NCBI RefSeq assembly: GCF_001279585.1 | Contig: NZ_LGEC01000095.1 | Location: forward strand, 1-59,501 | Source of the DNA: Nocardiopsis sp. NRRL B-16309 | GTDB lineage: Bacteria; Actinomycetota; Actinomycetes; Streptosporangiales; Streptosporangiaceae | Direction of reading: 5' to 3' | Length of the DNA stretch: 59,501 nt | Notes under the pieces: generated by a model | Databases searched by the model: none | Told to the model about the DNA's origin: nothing | The model's input: the letters and a program-made list of their open reading frames with translations, nothing else | Shown here: positions 16,380-24,620 of the stretch, piece by piece | Layout: each line of letters starts with the position of its first letter | How positions within the stretch are numbered: position 1 is the stretch's first letter | Program-made: the position numbers and the translations under genes

Positions 16380-16903
16380 TGCGTTCCTCCCACGGACTGG
16401 TCGCGAGCGCCGGTCGCCGTGGCCGTGGCGCGGACTGTCACGGTACGCGCAGGAGAGGCCACGTGGTGCCCGCAGGTTCTGGACGCTATCGCACTCCCGG
16501 CGCGGGTGCGGGGGGATTGGCGAAATGAGGGCGTGCCCGGCGCGGACATGCCCGACATGGCCGTCGGGGCGGGCGCGGCGCACGCGTGCGAGGGGCGTCC
16601 ACGTGACCGGAACCCAAGGGGAGCCGGAGCAGGGAGCGGGTCCCGGGCCTTCAGGCACGCCTCCGCGACGCGACAGGCGCGCACCCCTCCGCGGGGTGCG
16701 CGCCTGTGCGGTGGCCGTGCCGTGAGCCGGGGGACGCTCCTAGGACGTGCATGGGAGATACTCGCCCTGCTGCGCGTCGCCCCAGCGGCACTCCCGCCGC
16801 GTTCTCATCAGTCGACAGGGGAACCACCCTGACTCCCTCTTCGGCCTCGCGAGAGCACCACTGGCTGCACCGCTCGCGACGGGCAGCATCCACCACACAC
16901 GCC
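16380..16903. other. Intergenic region between conservon and argH
   Basis: 520 bp with no recognised gene. It contains the long hairpin at 16674-16706. An 81-codon minus-strand frame (16651-16896) shows no family resemblance. The conservon promoter must lie in the 16380-16670 part, but no convincing -35/-10 pair was identified. Confidence 0.5.
16674..16706 (-). terminator. Long hairpin terminator of the arginine operon
   Basis: CAGGCGCGCACCCC (16674-16687) pairs perfectly with GGGGTGCGCGCCTG (16693-16706) around a 5-nt loop. It is about 200 bp past the argH stop and is the first strong structure on that transcript. Confidence 0.6.
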
Positions 16904-18349
16904 CTAGCCGAACGCCTTGCGGTACTCGGCGGCGCCCGCGCGCAGCCGTTCGAGCTGCTCGGCCACGCGCACCGGCGCGGTGCCGCCGCGCCCGGAGCGG
17001 GAGGCCAGGGAGCCCTCGACGGTGAGCACCTCGCGCACGGCCGGGGTCAGGTGCGGGGAGATGGCCGCGAAGTCCTCGTCAGTCAAGTCCGGCAGGTCGA
17101 TGCCGCGCTCCTCGCACACCCGCACGCAGGTGCCGGCGATCTCGTGCGCGTCCCGGAAGGGCACGCGCTCGCGGACGAGCCACTCGGCGATGTCGGTGGC
17201 CAGGGAGAAGCCCTGCGGCGCCAGTTCGGCCATGCGGTCGGTGTGGAAGGTCAGGGTGGCGACCATTCCGGTCATCGCGGGCAGCAGCAGGTGGAGGCTG
17301 TCGACGGCGTCGAAGACCGGCTCCTTGTCCTCCTGCAGGTCGCGGTTGTAGGCGAGGGGGAGCCCCTTGAGGGTGCTCAGCAGGCCGGTGAGGTCGCCGA
17401 TCAGGCGGCCCGCCTTGCCGCGCGCGAGTTCGGCGACGTCGGGGTTCTTCTTCTGGGGCATGATCGAGGAGCCCGTGGAGAAGGCGTCGTCCAGGGTCAC
17501 GAAGGAGAACTCCTTGGTCGCCCAGAGGATGACCTCCTCCGACAGCCGGGAGAGGTCGACGCCGATCATCGCGGTGATGAAGGAGAACTCGGCGACGACG
17601 TCGCGGGCGGCGGTGCCGTCGATGGAGTTGTCGACCGACTCGGGGAAGCCGAGCTCCGCGGCCACCGCGCGCGGGTCCAGGCCCAGCGAGGACCCCGCCA
17701 GCGCGCCCGATCCGTAGGCGGACACCGCGGCGCGCCGGTCCCAGTCGAGCAGCCGCTCGACGTCGCGCATGAGCGGCCAGGCGTGCGCCATGAGGTGGTG
17801 GGCCAGCAGCACCGGCTGGGCGTGCTGGAGGTGGGTGCGGCCGGGCATGGCCGCCCCGGGGTGCGCGGCGGCCTGGTCGGCGAGCGCGCCGACCAGGTCC
17901 AGGAGCTGGTCGGCGATGGCGCGCGCCTCCTCCCGCAGGTACATCCGCACCAGGGTGGCGATCTGGTCGTTGCGCGAGCGCCCGGCGCGCAGGCGCCCGC
18001 CCAGGTCGGCGCCGACGCGCTCGATGAATCCGCGCTCCAGCGCGGTGTGCACGTCCTCGTCCTCCAGGACGGGGGTGAAGGCCCCGGAGGCGACGTCGGC
18101 CTCCAGGCGGTCCAGGCCCTCGATCATGCCGTCGAGCTCGTCGTCGGTGAGCAGCCCCGCCCGGTGCAGGGCGCGGGCGTGGGCGCGCGAGCCGGCGATG
18201 TCGTGCCGGGCGAGCCGCCAGTCGAAGTGGGTGCTCAGCGACAGCCGGGCCAGCGCCTGGTCGGGGCCGCCCTCGAAGCGGCCGCCCCACAGGCGCAGGG
18301 CCTGGGGCCGGCCTTCGCCTGGCTGGTCGTTGCCGGGCCGGTCGGCCAT
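16904..18349 (-). CDS. argH: Argininosuccinate lyase
   Basis: A 481-aa cytoplasmic enzyme that splits argininosuccinate into arginine and fumarate, the last step of the pathway. The fumarase-superfamily signature GSSIMPQKKNPD is present near residue 290. Other typical blocks are LWGGRFEGG at the N-terminus, AGRSRNDQIATL, and GRTHLQHAQPV with the catalytic histidine region near residue 165. The ATG at 18349 follows AAGGAG by 8 nt; the frame extends further but without homology. Length is normal. It lies 88 bp downstream of argG and ends the operon. Confidence 0.97.
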   Translation of the reverse strand: MADRPGNDQPGEGRPQALRLWGGRFEGGPDQALARLSLSTHFDWRLARHDIAGSRAHARALHRAGLLTDDELDGMIEGLDRLEADVASGAFTPVLEDEDVHTALERGFIERVGADLGGRLRAGRSRNDQIATLVRMYLREEARAIADQLLDLVGALADQAAAHPGAAMPGRTHLQHAQPVLLAHHLMAHAWPLMRDVERLLDWDRRAAVSAYGSGALAGSSLGLDPRAVAAELGFPESVDNSIDGTAARDVVAEFSFITAMIGVDLSRLSEEVILWATKEFSFVTLDDAFSTGSSIMPQKKNPDVAELARGKAGRLIGDLTGLLSTLKGLPLAYNRDLQEDKEPVFDAVDSLHLLLPAMTGMVATLTFHTDRMAELAPQGFSLATDIAEWLVRERVPFRDAHEIAGTCVRVCEERGIDLPDLTDEDFAAISPHLTPAVREVLTVEGSLASRSGRGGTAPVRVAEQLERLRAGAAEYRKAFG

Positions 18350-18437
18350 GGTGGTTCTCCTTCGGTACAGCGGAACGGTGGACGGGGGGTGGCGGGCGGT
18401 GCGGGCGGGCCGCACCGCCCGGGGCGCTGTGGCGCGG

Positions 18438-19640
18438 CTATCCGGCGGTGCGCCGGTCGCGCCGGCCGGCGATCCTGCCCGGCAGGGCGAACACGTCGAT
18501 GAACCCGCGGGCGGCGCTCTGGTCGTAGGTGTCGCCGGTGTCGTAGGTGGCCAGGTCGAAGTCGTAGAGCGCGGTCTCGCTGCGGCGGCCGGTGACGACG
18601 GCGCGGCCTCCGTGCAGGACCATGCGGATGTCGCCGGTGACGTGCCGGTTGGCCTCGGCGACGAAGCCCTGGAGCGCGTCCTTGAGCGGGGAGAACCACA
18701 GGCCGTCGTAGACGAGTTCGCCCCAGCGCTGGTCGACGCCGCGCTTGTAGCGGGCCAGTTCGCGCTCGACGGTGACGTTCTCCAGTTCCTGGTGGGCGGT
18801 GATGAGGGCGATGGCGCCGGGCGCCTCGTAGACCTCGCGGCTCTTGATGCCGACGAGCCGGTCCTCGACCATGTCGATACGGCCCACGCCCTGGGCGCCG
18901 GCGCGGCGGTTCATCTCCTCGATGACCTGGAGCGGGGTGAGCGGGCGGCCGTCGATCGCGGTGGGGACTCCGTCGGCGAAGGTGATGACGAGTTCGTCGG
19001 GCTCGCGTGCCTCGGCCGGGTCCCGGGTGTAGTCGTAGAGGTCCTCGATGGGGCCGTTCCAGATGTCCTCCAGGAAGCCCGTCTCGACGGCGCGCCCGAA
19101 GAGGTTCTGGTCGATGGAGTAGGGCGACTTCCTGCTGACGTCGATCGGCAGGCCCCTCTCCTCGGCGAAGGCGATGGCCCGGTCCCTGGTCATGCCGGAG
19201 TCGCGGACCGGCGCCAGGACCTTGAGCTCGGGGAAGAGGGCGGCCAGGCCGGCCTCGAAGCGGACCTGGTCGTTGCCCTTGCCCGTGCAGCCGTGGGCGA
19301 CGTGCGTGGCGCCGTGGTAGCGGGCGGCCTCGGCCAGGTGCTTGACGATGAGCGGGCGCGAGAGCGCCGAGACCAGGGGGTAGCGGTCCATGTAGAGGGC
19401 GTTGGCCCGGATGGCGGGGACGCAGTACTCGGTGGCGAACTCGTCGCGGGCGTCGGCGACGACGGCCTCCACCGCGCCGCAGTCCAGGGCGCGGCGGCGC
19501 ACGGCGTCGAGGTCCTCCCCGCCCTGCCCGCAGTCGATGGCCACGGCGACGACCTCGGCGCCGGTCTCCTCGGCGATCCAGCCGATGGCGACGGAGGTGT
19601 CGAGTCCTCCGGAGTAGGCGAGTACGACGCGCTCGGACAT
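18438..19640 (-). CDS. argG: Argininosuccinate synthase
   Basis: A 400-aa enzyme that condenses citrulline and aspartate using ATP. The P-loop-like AYSGGLDTSV lies at residues 8-17. CGCxGKGNDQ-type residues appear as HGCTGKGNDQVRFE near residue 115, and further blocks are TGMTRDRAIAF-like and SPYSIDQNLFGR. The start at 19640 is preceded by AGGGGGA. The type I family length is normal. It is preceded by argR with a 53-bp gap, consistent with read-through from argC. Confidence 0.97.
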   Translation of the reverse strand: MSERVVLAYSGGLDTSVAIGWIAEETGAEVVAVAIDCGQGGEDLDAVRRRALDCGAVEAVVADARDEFATEYCVPAIRANALYMDRYPLVSALSRPLIVKHLAEAARYHGATHVAHGCTGKGNDQVRFEAGLAALFPELKVLAPVRDSGMTRDRAIAFAEERGLPIDVSRKSPYSIDQNLFGRAVETGFLEDIWNGPIEDLYDYTRDPAEAREPDELVITFADGVPTAIDGRPLTPLQVIEEMNRRAGAQGVGRIDMVEDRLVGIKSREVYEAPGAIALITAHQELENVTVERELARYKRGVDQRWGELVYDGLWFSPLKDALQGFVAEANRHVTGDIRMVLHGGRAVVTGRRSETALYDFDLATYDTGDTYDQSAARGFIDVFALPGRIAGRRDRRTAG

Positions 19641-19693
19641 GGTGTTCCCCCTGGGCTGTACGTGTGCTCGGCCGCCCCGCGGTGCGCGGTCCC

Positions 19694-20227
19694 CTACGGC
19701 CTGCGGTCGGCCAGCCGCAGGAGCGCGGCGGCCAGTTCGTCGCCGCCCTGGGGGTCGCGGGCGATCACCATGATGGTGTCGTCGCCCGCGATGGTGCCCA
19801 GGATGGCGTGGAAGTCGGTGTGGTCGATGGCCGAGGCCAGGTACTGTGCCGCACCCGGCGGGGTGCGGACGATGACCATATTGGCGGAGGCCTCGGCCGA
19901 GACCAGCAGATCCTCGGCCAGCCGGGTGAGTCGTGCTCCGGAGACCTGTTCGAGGTCCAGGCTGTCGGGGCGGGTGCGCTGCAGACGTTCGCCGCCCTCT
20001 CCCGGCAGGACATAGGCCAGGTGCCCCTCGGCGGTGCGGAGCTTGACCGCGCCCAGTTCGTCCAGGTCCCGGGACAGGGTGGCCTGGGTGACCTGGACGC
20101 CGGCCTCGGCCAGGCGCTTGGCCAGCTCGCCCTGGGACCGCACGTCCTCGCGGGTGAGGACGTCGCTGATCCGGGCGTGCCTGGCCGCCTTGGTCATCGG
20201 CGCCGTTCCACCGCTCTCACTCATCAT
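19694..20227 (-). CDS. argR: Arginine repressor
   Basis: A 177-aa repressor that binds ARG boxes as an arginine-activated hexamer. The N-terminal winged helix includes RHARISDVLTREDVRSQGEL and VTQATLSRDLDELGAVKL, with the recognition helix at TLSRDL. The C-terminal oligomerisation and arginine-binding domain carries GTIAGDDTIMVIARD, with the paired aspartates that contact arginine. The first ATG (20227) overlaps the argF stop as ATGA; a second ATG follows directly. It probably controls this operon through the site upstream of argC. Confidence 0.96.
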   Translation of the reverse strand: MMSESGGTAPMTKAARHARISDVLTREDVRSQGELAKRLAEAGVQVTQATLSRDLDELGAVKLRTAEGHLAYVLPGEGGERLQRTRPDSLDLEQVSGARLTRLAEDLLVSAEASANMVIVRTPPGAAQYLASAIDHTDFHAILGTIAGDDTIMVIARDPQGGDELAAALLRLADRRP

Positions 20228-21171
20228 CGTCGCTCTGTCCCGGGGTCGTCACTGGTCTCGAGCAGGAAGGCGAGCAGGGCCTTCTGTGCGTGGCGGCGGT
20301 TCTCCGCCTCGTCCCAGACCACGCTCTGGGGGCCGTCGATGACGCCGGCGCTGATCTCCTTGCCGCGGTAGGCGGGCAGGCAGTGCAGGACGACCGCCTC
20401 GGCGTGGGCGGCGCCCAGGAGCGCCTCGTCGACGATGTAGGGGCGGAAGGGCGCCTCGCGGTCGGCGGCCTCGTCCTCCTGGCCCATCGAGACCCAGGTG
20501 TCGGTGGCCAGGACGTCCGCGCCGTCGGCGGCCTCGCGGGGATCGGTGGTGACGCCGACCGACCCGCCGGTGCGCTCCGCGATCTCGGCCGCGCGGGCGA
20601 GCACGGCGGGGTCGGGGTGGTAGCCCTCGGGCGCGCCGACGCGCACGTGCAGTCCGGCGGTGGCGCCGCCGAGCAGGTAGGAGTGGGCCATGTTGTTGGC
20701 GCCGTCGCCGAGGTAGGCGAGTGTGAGTCCGGCCAGGGCGCCCTTGTGCTCGCGGACGGTCTGCAGGTCGGCGAGGATCTGGCAGGGGTGGAACTCGTCG
20801 GTGAGCGAGTTGACCACGGGCACGGAGATGTGGTCGGCCAGCGTCCGGATGTCGCTCTGGGCGAAGGTGCGCCAGACGACGGCGGCGACCTGGCGCTCCA
20901 GGACGCGGGCGGTGTCGGCCAGGGGCTCGCCGCGGCCCATCTGGGTGCTGGAGGAGTCCAGGACCAGGGGGGCGCCGCCGAGGTCGGCCACGCCCACGCT
21001 GAAGGACAGCCGGGTGCGGGTGGAGGGCTTGTCGAAGATGAGGGCGACGGTGCGGGGCCCTTCCAGGGGCCGCCGGCCGAAGGGGTCCTTCTTCATGGCG
21101 TCGGCGAGGTCGAGCACCCGGGCCTGTTCGGCGGGGCTCAGGTCGTCGTCGCGCAGGAAGTGCCGGGTCAT
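20224..21171 (-). CDS. argF: Ornithine carbamoyltransferase
   Basis: A 315-aa anabolic transferase that makes citrulline from ornithine and carbamoyl phosphate. The carbamoyl-phosphate motif STRTR lies at residues 50-54 after FDKPS, FHPCQILADL is near residue 130, and the ornithine-loop HCLPAYRG is near residue 270. The ATG at 21171 overlaps the argD stop as ATGA, and its own stop overlaps argR. Length and motifs are standard for ArgF. Confidence 0.97.
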   Translation of the reverse strand: MTRHFLRDDDLSPAEQARVLDLADAMKKDPFGRRPLEGPRTVALIFDKPSTRTRLSFSVGVADLGGAPLVLDSSSTQMGRGEPLADTARVLERQVAAVVWRTFAQSDIRTLADHISVPVVNSLTDEFHPCQILADLQTVREHKGALAGLTLAYLGDGANNMAHSYLLGGATAGLHVRVGAPEGYHPDPAVLARAAEIAERTGGSVGVTTDPREAADGADVLATDTWVSMGQEDEAADREAPFRPYIVDEALLGAAHAEAVVLHCLPAYRGKEISAGVIDGPQSVVWDEAENRRHAQKALLAFLLETSDDPGTERR

Positions 21172-22376
21172 GACGTGCTCTCCTTCTTCGCGGCGGCCTC
21201 GGCCGCGTCCAGGACGGTCGGCAGGGCCTCGATGAACACCCCGATCTGCTCGGGGGTGATGACCAGGGGCGGGGCGAGTCGGACGGCGTCGGGGGCCACC
21301 GCGTTGACGAGGAAGCCGCGGACGGCCGCCTGCTCCTGGACGTGGGCGGCGTGCGGCCCGGTCAGCACCAGGGCGCGCCACAGGCCGACCCCGCGCTGGC
21401 CCGCCAGGAGGGCGTGGTCGATGCCCTCGATCTGTTCGGCGAGCAGGTCGCCCATGACGGCGGTGTGGGCGAGCAGGCCCTCCTCCTCGATGGTGTCCAG
21501 GACGGCCAGCGCGGCGGCGCAGGCGACCGGGTTGCCGCCGAAGGTGGAGCCGTGGTCGCCCTTCTGGAAGGCGTCGGCGTAGCGGCCGAAGCCGACGGTG
21601 GCGCCGATGGGCAGGCCGCCGCCGAGGCCCTTGGCGAGGGTGAGGACGTCGGGGCGCACCCCCTCGGCCTGGTGGGCGAACCACTGGCCGGTGCGTCCGA
21701 TGCCGCTCTGGATCTCGTCCAGGACGAAGGCGGCGCCCGCGTCGTCGCAGACGCGGCGCACGCCGGCGAGGTAGCCGTCGTCGGCGGTGACGACCCCGGC
21801 CTCGCCCTGGGCGGGCTCGGTGAAGACGGCGACGCAGTGGCCGTCGACGGCCTCGGCCAGGGCGTCCAGGTCGCCGTGGGGGACGAAGCGCACGTCCATC
21901 CCGAAGGGGCCGAACGGCTCGCGGATGGCGTCCTTGCCGGTCAGGGCGAGGGAGCCGGAGGTGCGGCCGTGGAAGCCGTGCGTGGCGGCGACGAAGTAGT
22001 GCCGACCGGGTCCGGCGGCGCGCTTGACCAGCTTGAGCGCGGCCTCGTTGGCCTCGGTGCCGGAGTTGGCGAAGAAGACCTTGGCGTCGCCGCCCAGGAG
22101 CCCGATGAGGCGTTCGGCGAGCTGGATCTCGCGCTCGTGCACGAAGAGGTTGCTGGTGTGGGCGAGTGTGGCGGCCTGGTGGGCGATCGCCTTGACCAGC
22201 GCGGGGTGTCCGTGGCCGAGGCTGGACACGGCGATCCCGGCGATGAGGTCGAGGTACTGGCGGCCGTCGGCGTCGTAGACCTCGCAGCCGCGGCCCAGGG
22301 TCAGGGCCACGGGCGGGACGCCGTAGTTGGGCATGAGCGCGGCGGCGAAGCGCTCGCGCAGGTCGCTGGTGGTCAC
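21168..22376 (-). CDS. argD: Acetylornithine aminotransferase
   Basis: A 402-aa class III PLP enzyme that converts N-acetylglutamate semialdehyde to N-acetylornithine. It starts at the GTG at 22376, whose GTGA overlaps the argB stop. Motifs: FFANSGTEANEAALKL near residue 105, the PLP-aspartate segment FVLDEIQSGIGRTGQW near residue 220 and the Schiff-base lysine in TLAKGLGGGLPIGA near residue 250. The end overlaps argF by four bases. Confidence 0.97.
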   Translation of the reverse strand: MTTSDLRERFAAALMPNYGVPPVALTLGRGCEVYDADGRQYLDLIAGIAVSSLGHGHPALVKAIAHQAATLAHTSNLFVHEREIQLAERLIGLLGGDAKVFFANSGTEANEAALKLVKRAAGPGRHYFVAATHGFHGRTSGSLALTGKDAIREPFGPFGMDVRFVPHGDLDALAEAVDGHCVAVFTEPAQGEAGVVTADDGYLAGVRRVCDDAGAAFVLDEIQSGIGRTGQWFAHQAEGVRPDVLTLAKGLGGGLPIGATVGFGRYADAFQKGDHGSTFGGNPVACAAALAVLDTIEEEGLLAHTAVMGDLLAEQIEGIDHALLAGQRGVGLWRALVLTGPHAAHVQEQAAVRGFLVNAVAPDAVRLAPPLVITPEQIGVFIEALPTVLDAAEAAAKKESTS

Positions 22377-23371
22377 TGGGAGCCTCCGGTGGGTGCGTCG
22401 GTGCGGTGGTCGGTGGCGCGCCAGGGGCGCGGGTAGTGGCCGTTGCCGGCGAGCAGTGCCGCCTCCAGCTCCTCGTCGGCGACCATGGTGCCGACGCCGC
22501 GGTCGGTGAAGACCTCCAGGAGCAGGGAGTGCGGCACGCGGCCGTCGATGATGTGGGCCTGGGGGACGCCGCCCTCGACGGCGGCCAGGCAGGCCTCCAT
22601 CTTGGGCACCATGCCCGCCGAGAGCGAGGGCAGCAGGCCGCGCAGCTCCTCGACGTTGAGGCGGCTGATGAGGTCGGTGTTGGCCGGGTAGTCGGCGAAC
22701 AGGCCCTCGACGTCGGTGAGCATGATGAGCTTGCTGGCGCCCAGGGCGACGGCCAGCGCGGCGGCCGCGGTGTCGGCGTTGACGTTGTACACGCCGCCGT
22801 CGTCGGCGCGCGCGACGCTGGAGATGACGGGGATGCGCCCGTCGGCGATGAGCGCGGCGACGGCGCCGGGGCTGACCTCGGTGACCTCGCCGACGCGGCC
22901 GATGTCCAGGTCCTCGCCGTCGACGGTCACGGACTTGCGCTCGGCGTACAGGAGGTTGGCGTCCTCGCCGGACATGCCGACCGCGAAGGGCCCGTGCTGG
23001 TTGACCAGGCCGACGATCTCCCGGTTGACCTGGCCGGTCAGGACCATGCGGACGATGTCCATGGCCTCGTCGGTGGTCACCCGCAGCCCGGCGGTGAAGG
23101 TGGACTCCACCCCGGCCCGGTCGAGCTGGGCGCTGATCTGGGGGCCGCCGCCGTGGACGACGACGGGGCGCAGGCCCGCGTAGTGCAGGAAGACGATGGA
23201 CTCGGCGAAGCGGACCCGCAGCTCCTCGCTGATCATGGCGTTGCCGCCGTACTTGACCACGACGGTGCGGCCGTGGAAGCGGGACAGCCAGGGCAGCGCC
23301 TCGATGAGGTGGGCGGCCTTGTCGATGGCCTGGGCCTGGTCTGCTGAGGGTGTGTCGGAGCGCGCGATCAT
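22373..23371 (-). CDS. argB: Acetylglutamate kinase
   Basis: A 332-aa amino-acid-kinase-family enzyme that phosphorylates N-acetylglutamate. Glycine-rich nucleotide and substrate loops are visible as VVVKYGGNAM (residues 37-46) and VVVHGGGPQIS near residue 70, with NVNADTAAAALAVALGA near residue 190 and MVPKMEACLAAVEGGV near residue 260. An N-terminal helix before the kinase core (about 25 residues) is of the type found in arginine-sensitive, hexameric enzymes, which suggests feedback inhibition. The start overlaps the ArgJ-like stop as ATGA. The C-terminal 25 residues after NGHYPRPW are an unconserved extension. Confidence 0.97.
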   Translation of the reverse strand: MIARSDTPSADQAQAIDKAAHLIEALPWLSRFHGRTVVVKYGGNAMISEELRVRFAESIVFLHYAGLRPVVVHGGGPQISAQLDRAGVESTFTAGLRVTTDEAMDIVRMVLTGQVNREIVGLVNQHGPFAVGMSGEDANLLYAERKSVTVDGEDLDIGRVGEVTEVSPGAVAALIADGRIPVISSVARADDGGVYNVNADTAAAALAVALGASKLIMLTDVEGLFADYPANTDLISRLNVEELRGLLPSLSAGMVPKMEACLAAVEGGVPQAHIIDGRVPHSLLLEVFTDRGVGTMVADEELEAALLAGNGHYPRPWRATDHRTDAPTGGSQ

Positions 23372-24156
23372 GAGCCTTCCGCCCGGTCATGGGAGTGTGC
23401 TGGTGTCGAGGGGTCGGCGGCGACCTGGGCCGCCAGGTCGGCGCACACGTCGGTGAGCAGTGCGGCGAACCCCTCCTCGTCGGGGACGGTGCCCGCGGCT
23501 CCGCTGGCCATGAGCAGCACCGTGTCGTTGGTGGCGCCCAGCGGCGCGAAGGCCTTGGCGACGGCCGGGGCGAGCAGGCGCTCGCACTGCGGGCCGGTGA
23601 GGTCGGCGTCGGTGGTCAGGACGGCCAGGACGCTGGACACGGAGGGGTCGGGGCCCTTGGCCATGGCGCCGATCGTGTAGCCGTCGCCGCGCCGGAAGAC
23701 GAACTTGGCGACGGTGTCGGTGGTGCGCAGGGCGTCGGCGGCGGCCAGTCCCCCGCTGCGGGAGGCCTCGGCGAGGGCGTCGGCCGTGCCCCGGCGCAGG
23801 GCGTCCAGGGGCGGGCGCGTGCCGGGGTCGCCGCAGGCGCAGACGATGATCTCGGCGGCCGAGTCGTCGAGTTCGCCGGCGGCGTGTTCGGCCTGGGCGT
23901 GGACGTCCTGGAAGCCGAGGGGCCCGGCGGCGGCGTTGGCGCCGCCGGAGGCCAGGACGGCGGCGCGCACGCGGTGGCCCGAGGCGACCTGGCGCGACCA
24001 CAGGACCGGGGCCGCGGAGTCGTCGCGGGTGAACACCGCGCCGGCGGCCCGGGAGGGGCCGTCGTTGATGACGACGGCGACGTCCCTGGCCCCGTCGTCC
24101 CTGGTTCCCGCGGAGACGCCCGCGGCTCTGAAGCCACGGGGTGCGGTGACACTCAC
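23368..24156 (-). CDS. argJ: Truncated, degenerate ArgJ-like protein (ornithine acetyltransferase family)
   Basis: 262 aa in the argJ slot, whereas normal ArgJ is about 385-400 aa. Similarity is clear at the N-terminus (MSVTAPRGFRAAG), APVLWS, SGGANA, GFQDVHA, TTDTVAK, VLTTDADL and TNDTVLLMASG. The changes are severe. The oxyanion-hole segment usually read as STGLIG is CACGDPG. The self-cleavage segment around K-G-A-G-M...A-T-M-L is shortened to KGPDPSVSSVL, with Ser where the Thr nucleophile belongs. The C-terminal 130 residues, including the conserved EDPNWGR region, are missing. The frame is intact, starts at the GTG at 24156, has normal codon use and overlaps argB, so it is maintained, but ornithine acetyltransferase activity is unlikely. 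Confidence 0.85.
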   Translation of the reverse strand: MSVTAPRGFRAAGVSAGTRDDGARDVAVVINDGPSRAAGAVFTRDDSAAPVLWSRQVASGHRVRAAVLASGGANAAAGPLGFQDVHAQAEHAAGELDDSAAEIIVCACGDPGTRPPLDALRRGTADALAEASRSGGLAAADALRTTDTVAKFVFRRGDGYTIGAMAKGPDPSVSSVLAVLTTDADLTGPQCERLLAPAVAKAFAPLGATNDTVLLMASGAAGTVPDEEGFAALLTDVCADLAAQVAADPSTPAHSHDRAEGS

Positions 24157-24288
24157 GGTGATGCCTTTCTGTGTTCGGGGCGCTTCACGCCGGGTCCTTC
24201 GTCGTCGCTACTGCCTGGCTCGCAAGCTCGCTGGCGGCAGAGACTCCTCCTGCAGGCACCGGCGCGCCCCTCACCCCCCTGTGGTGCC

Positions 24289-24620
24289 GGTGAGCGGAAC
24301 CGCTCACCTTCAACCCCCGGGGGTCACGGTCGGTGGAACCGCTCACCCTCAACCCCCACGGGGGCACGGTGGGCGGAACGGCTCGGCTTCGACCACGAGT
24401 GGTTCCGTCGAGCGGGACCGCTCAGCTCCACCCCCCGGGGGGTCTCGGCGGACGGAACCGCTCGCCTTCGACCCCCTGGGGATCGCTCGGATCGGCCTAC
24501 TCGCCCAGGGCCTCTGCCTGCTTCGGCTCGGGTTCCTCCCCCAGTGGTTCCGGTGAGCGGAGCCGCTCGGCTTCGACCACGAGTGGCCCTGGAGCGGGAG
24601 CGCTTCGGTTCGGGGTTCAG
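24289..24620. repeat. Tandem array of about 40-bp hairpin units between argC and argJ'
   Basis: Units begin near 24289, 24328, 24368, 24407 and 24447, then a divergent unit, then 24552 and 24591; spacing is 39-40 bp. Each unit has a first palindrome (consensus GAGCGGAACCGCTC; in unit 1 extended to 9-bp arms at 24289-24308) and a second one (ACCCCCGGGGGT at 24313-24324, or CCACGAGTGG in units 3 and 7). A degenerate half unit precedes at about 24262-24288. The array runs into the end of argC and would be transcribed within the arg mRNA. The 130 bp between array and argJ' contain no gene. Confidence 0.85.

Noticed and set aside
16651..16896. 81-codon minus-strand ORF between the conservon and argH
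   Set aside because: It spans the strong hairpin at 16674-16706, has no ribosome site and no recognisable family.
23368..24156. Frameshifted full-length argJ
   Set aside because: The frames between the ArgJ-like stop and argB leave no room. argB starts within the stop codon, so the missing C-terminal third is not present in another frame here.
24289..24620. CRISPR array
   Set aside because: The roughly 40-bp units are contiguous and imperfect, with internal palindromes. There are no unique spacers between identical repeats and no cas genes nearby.
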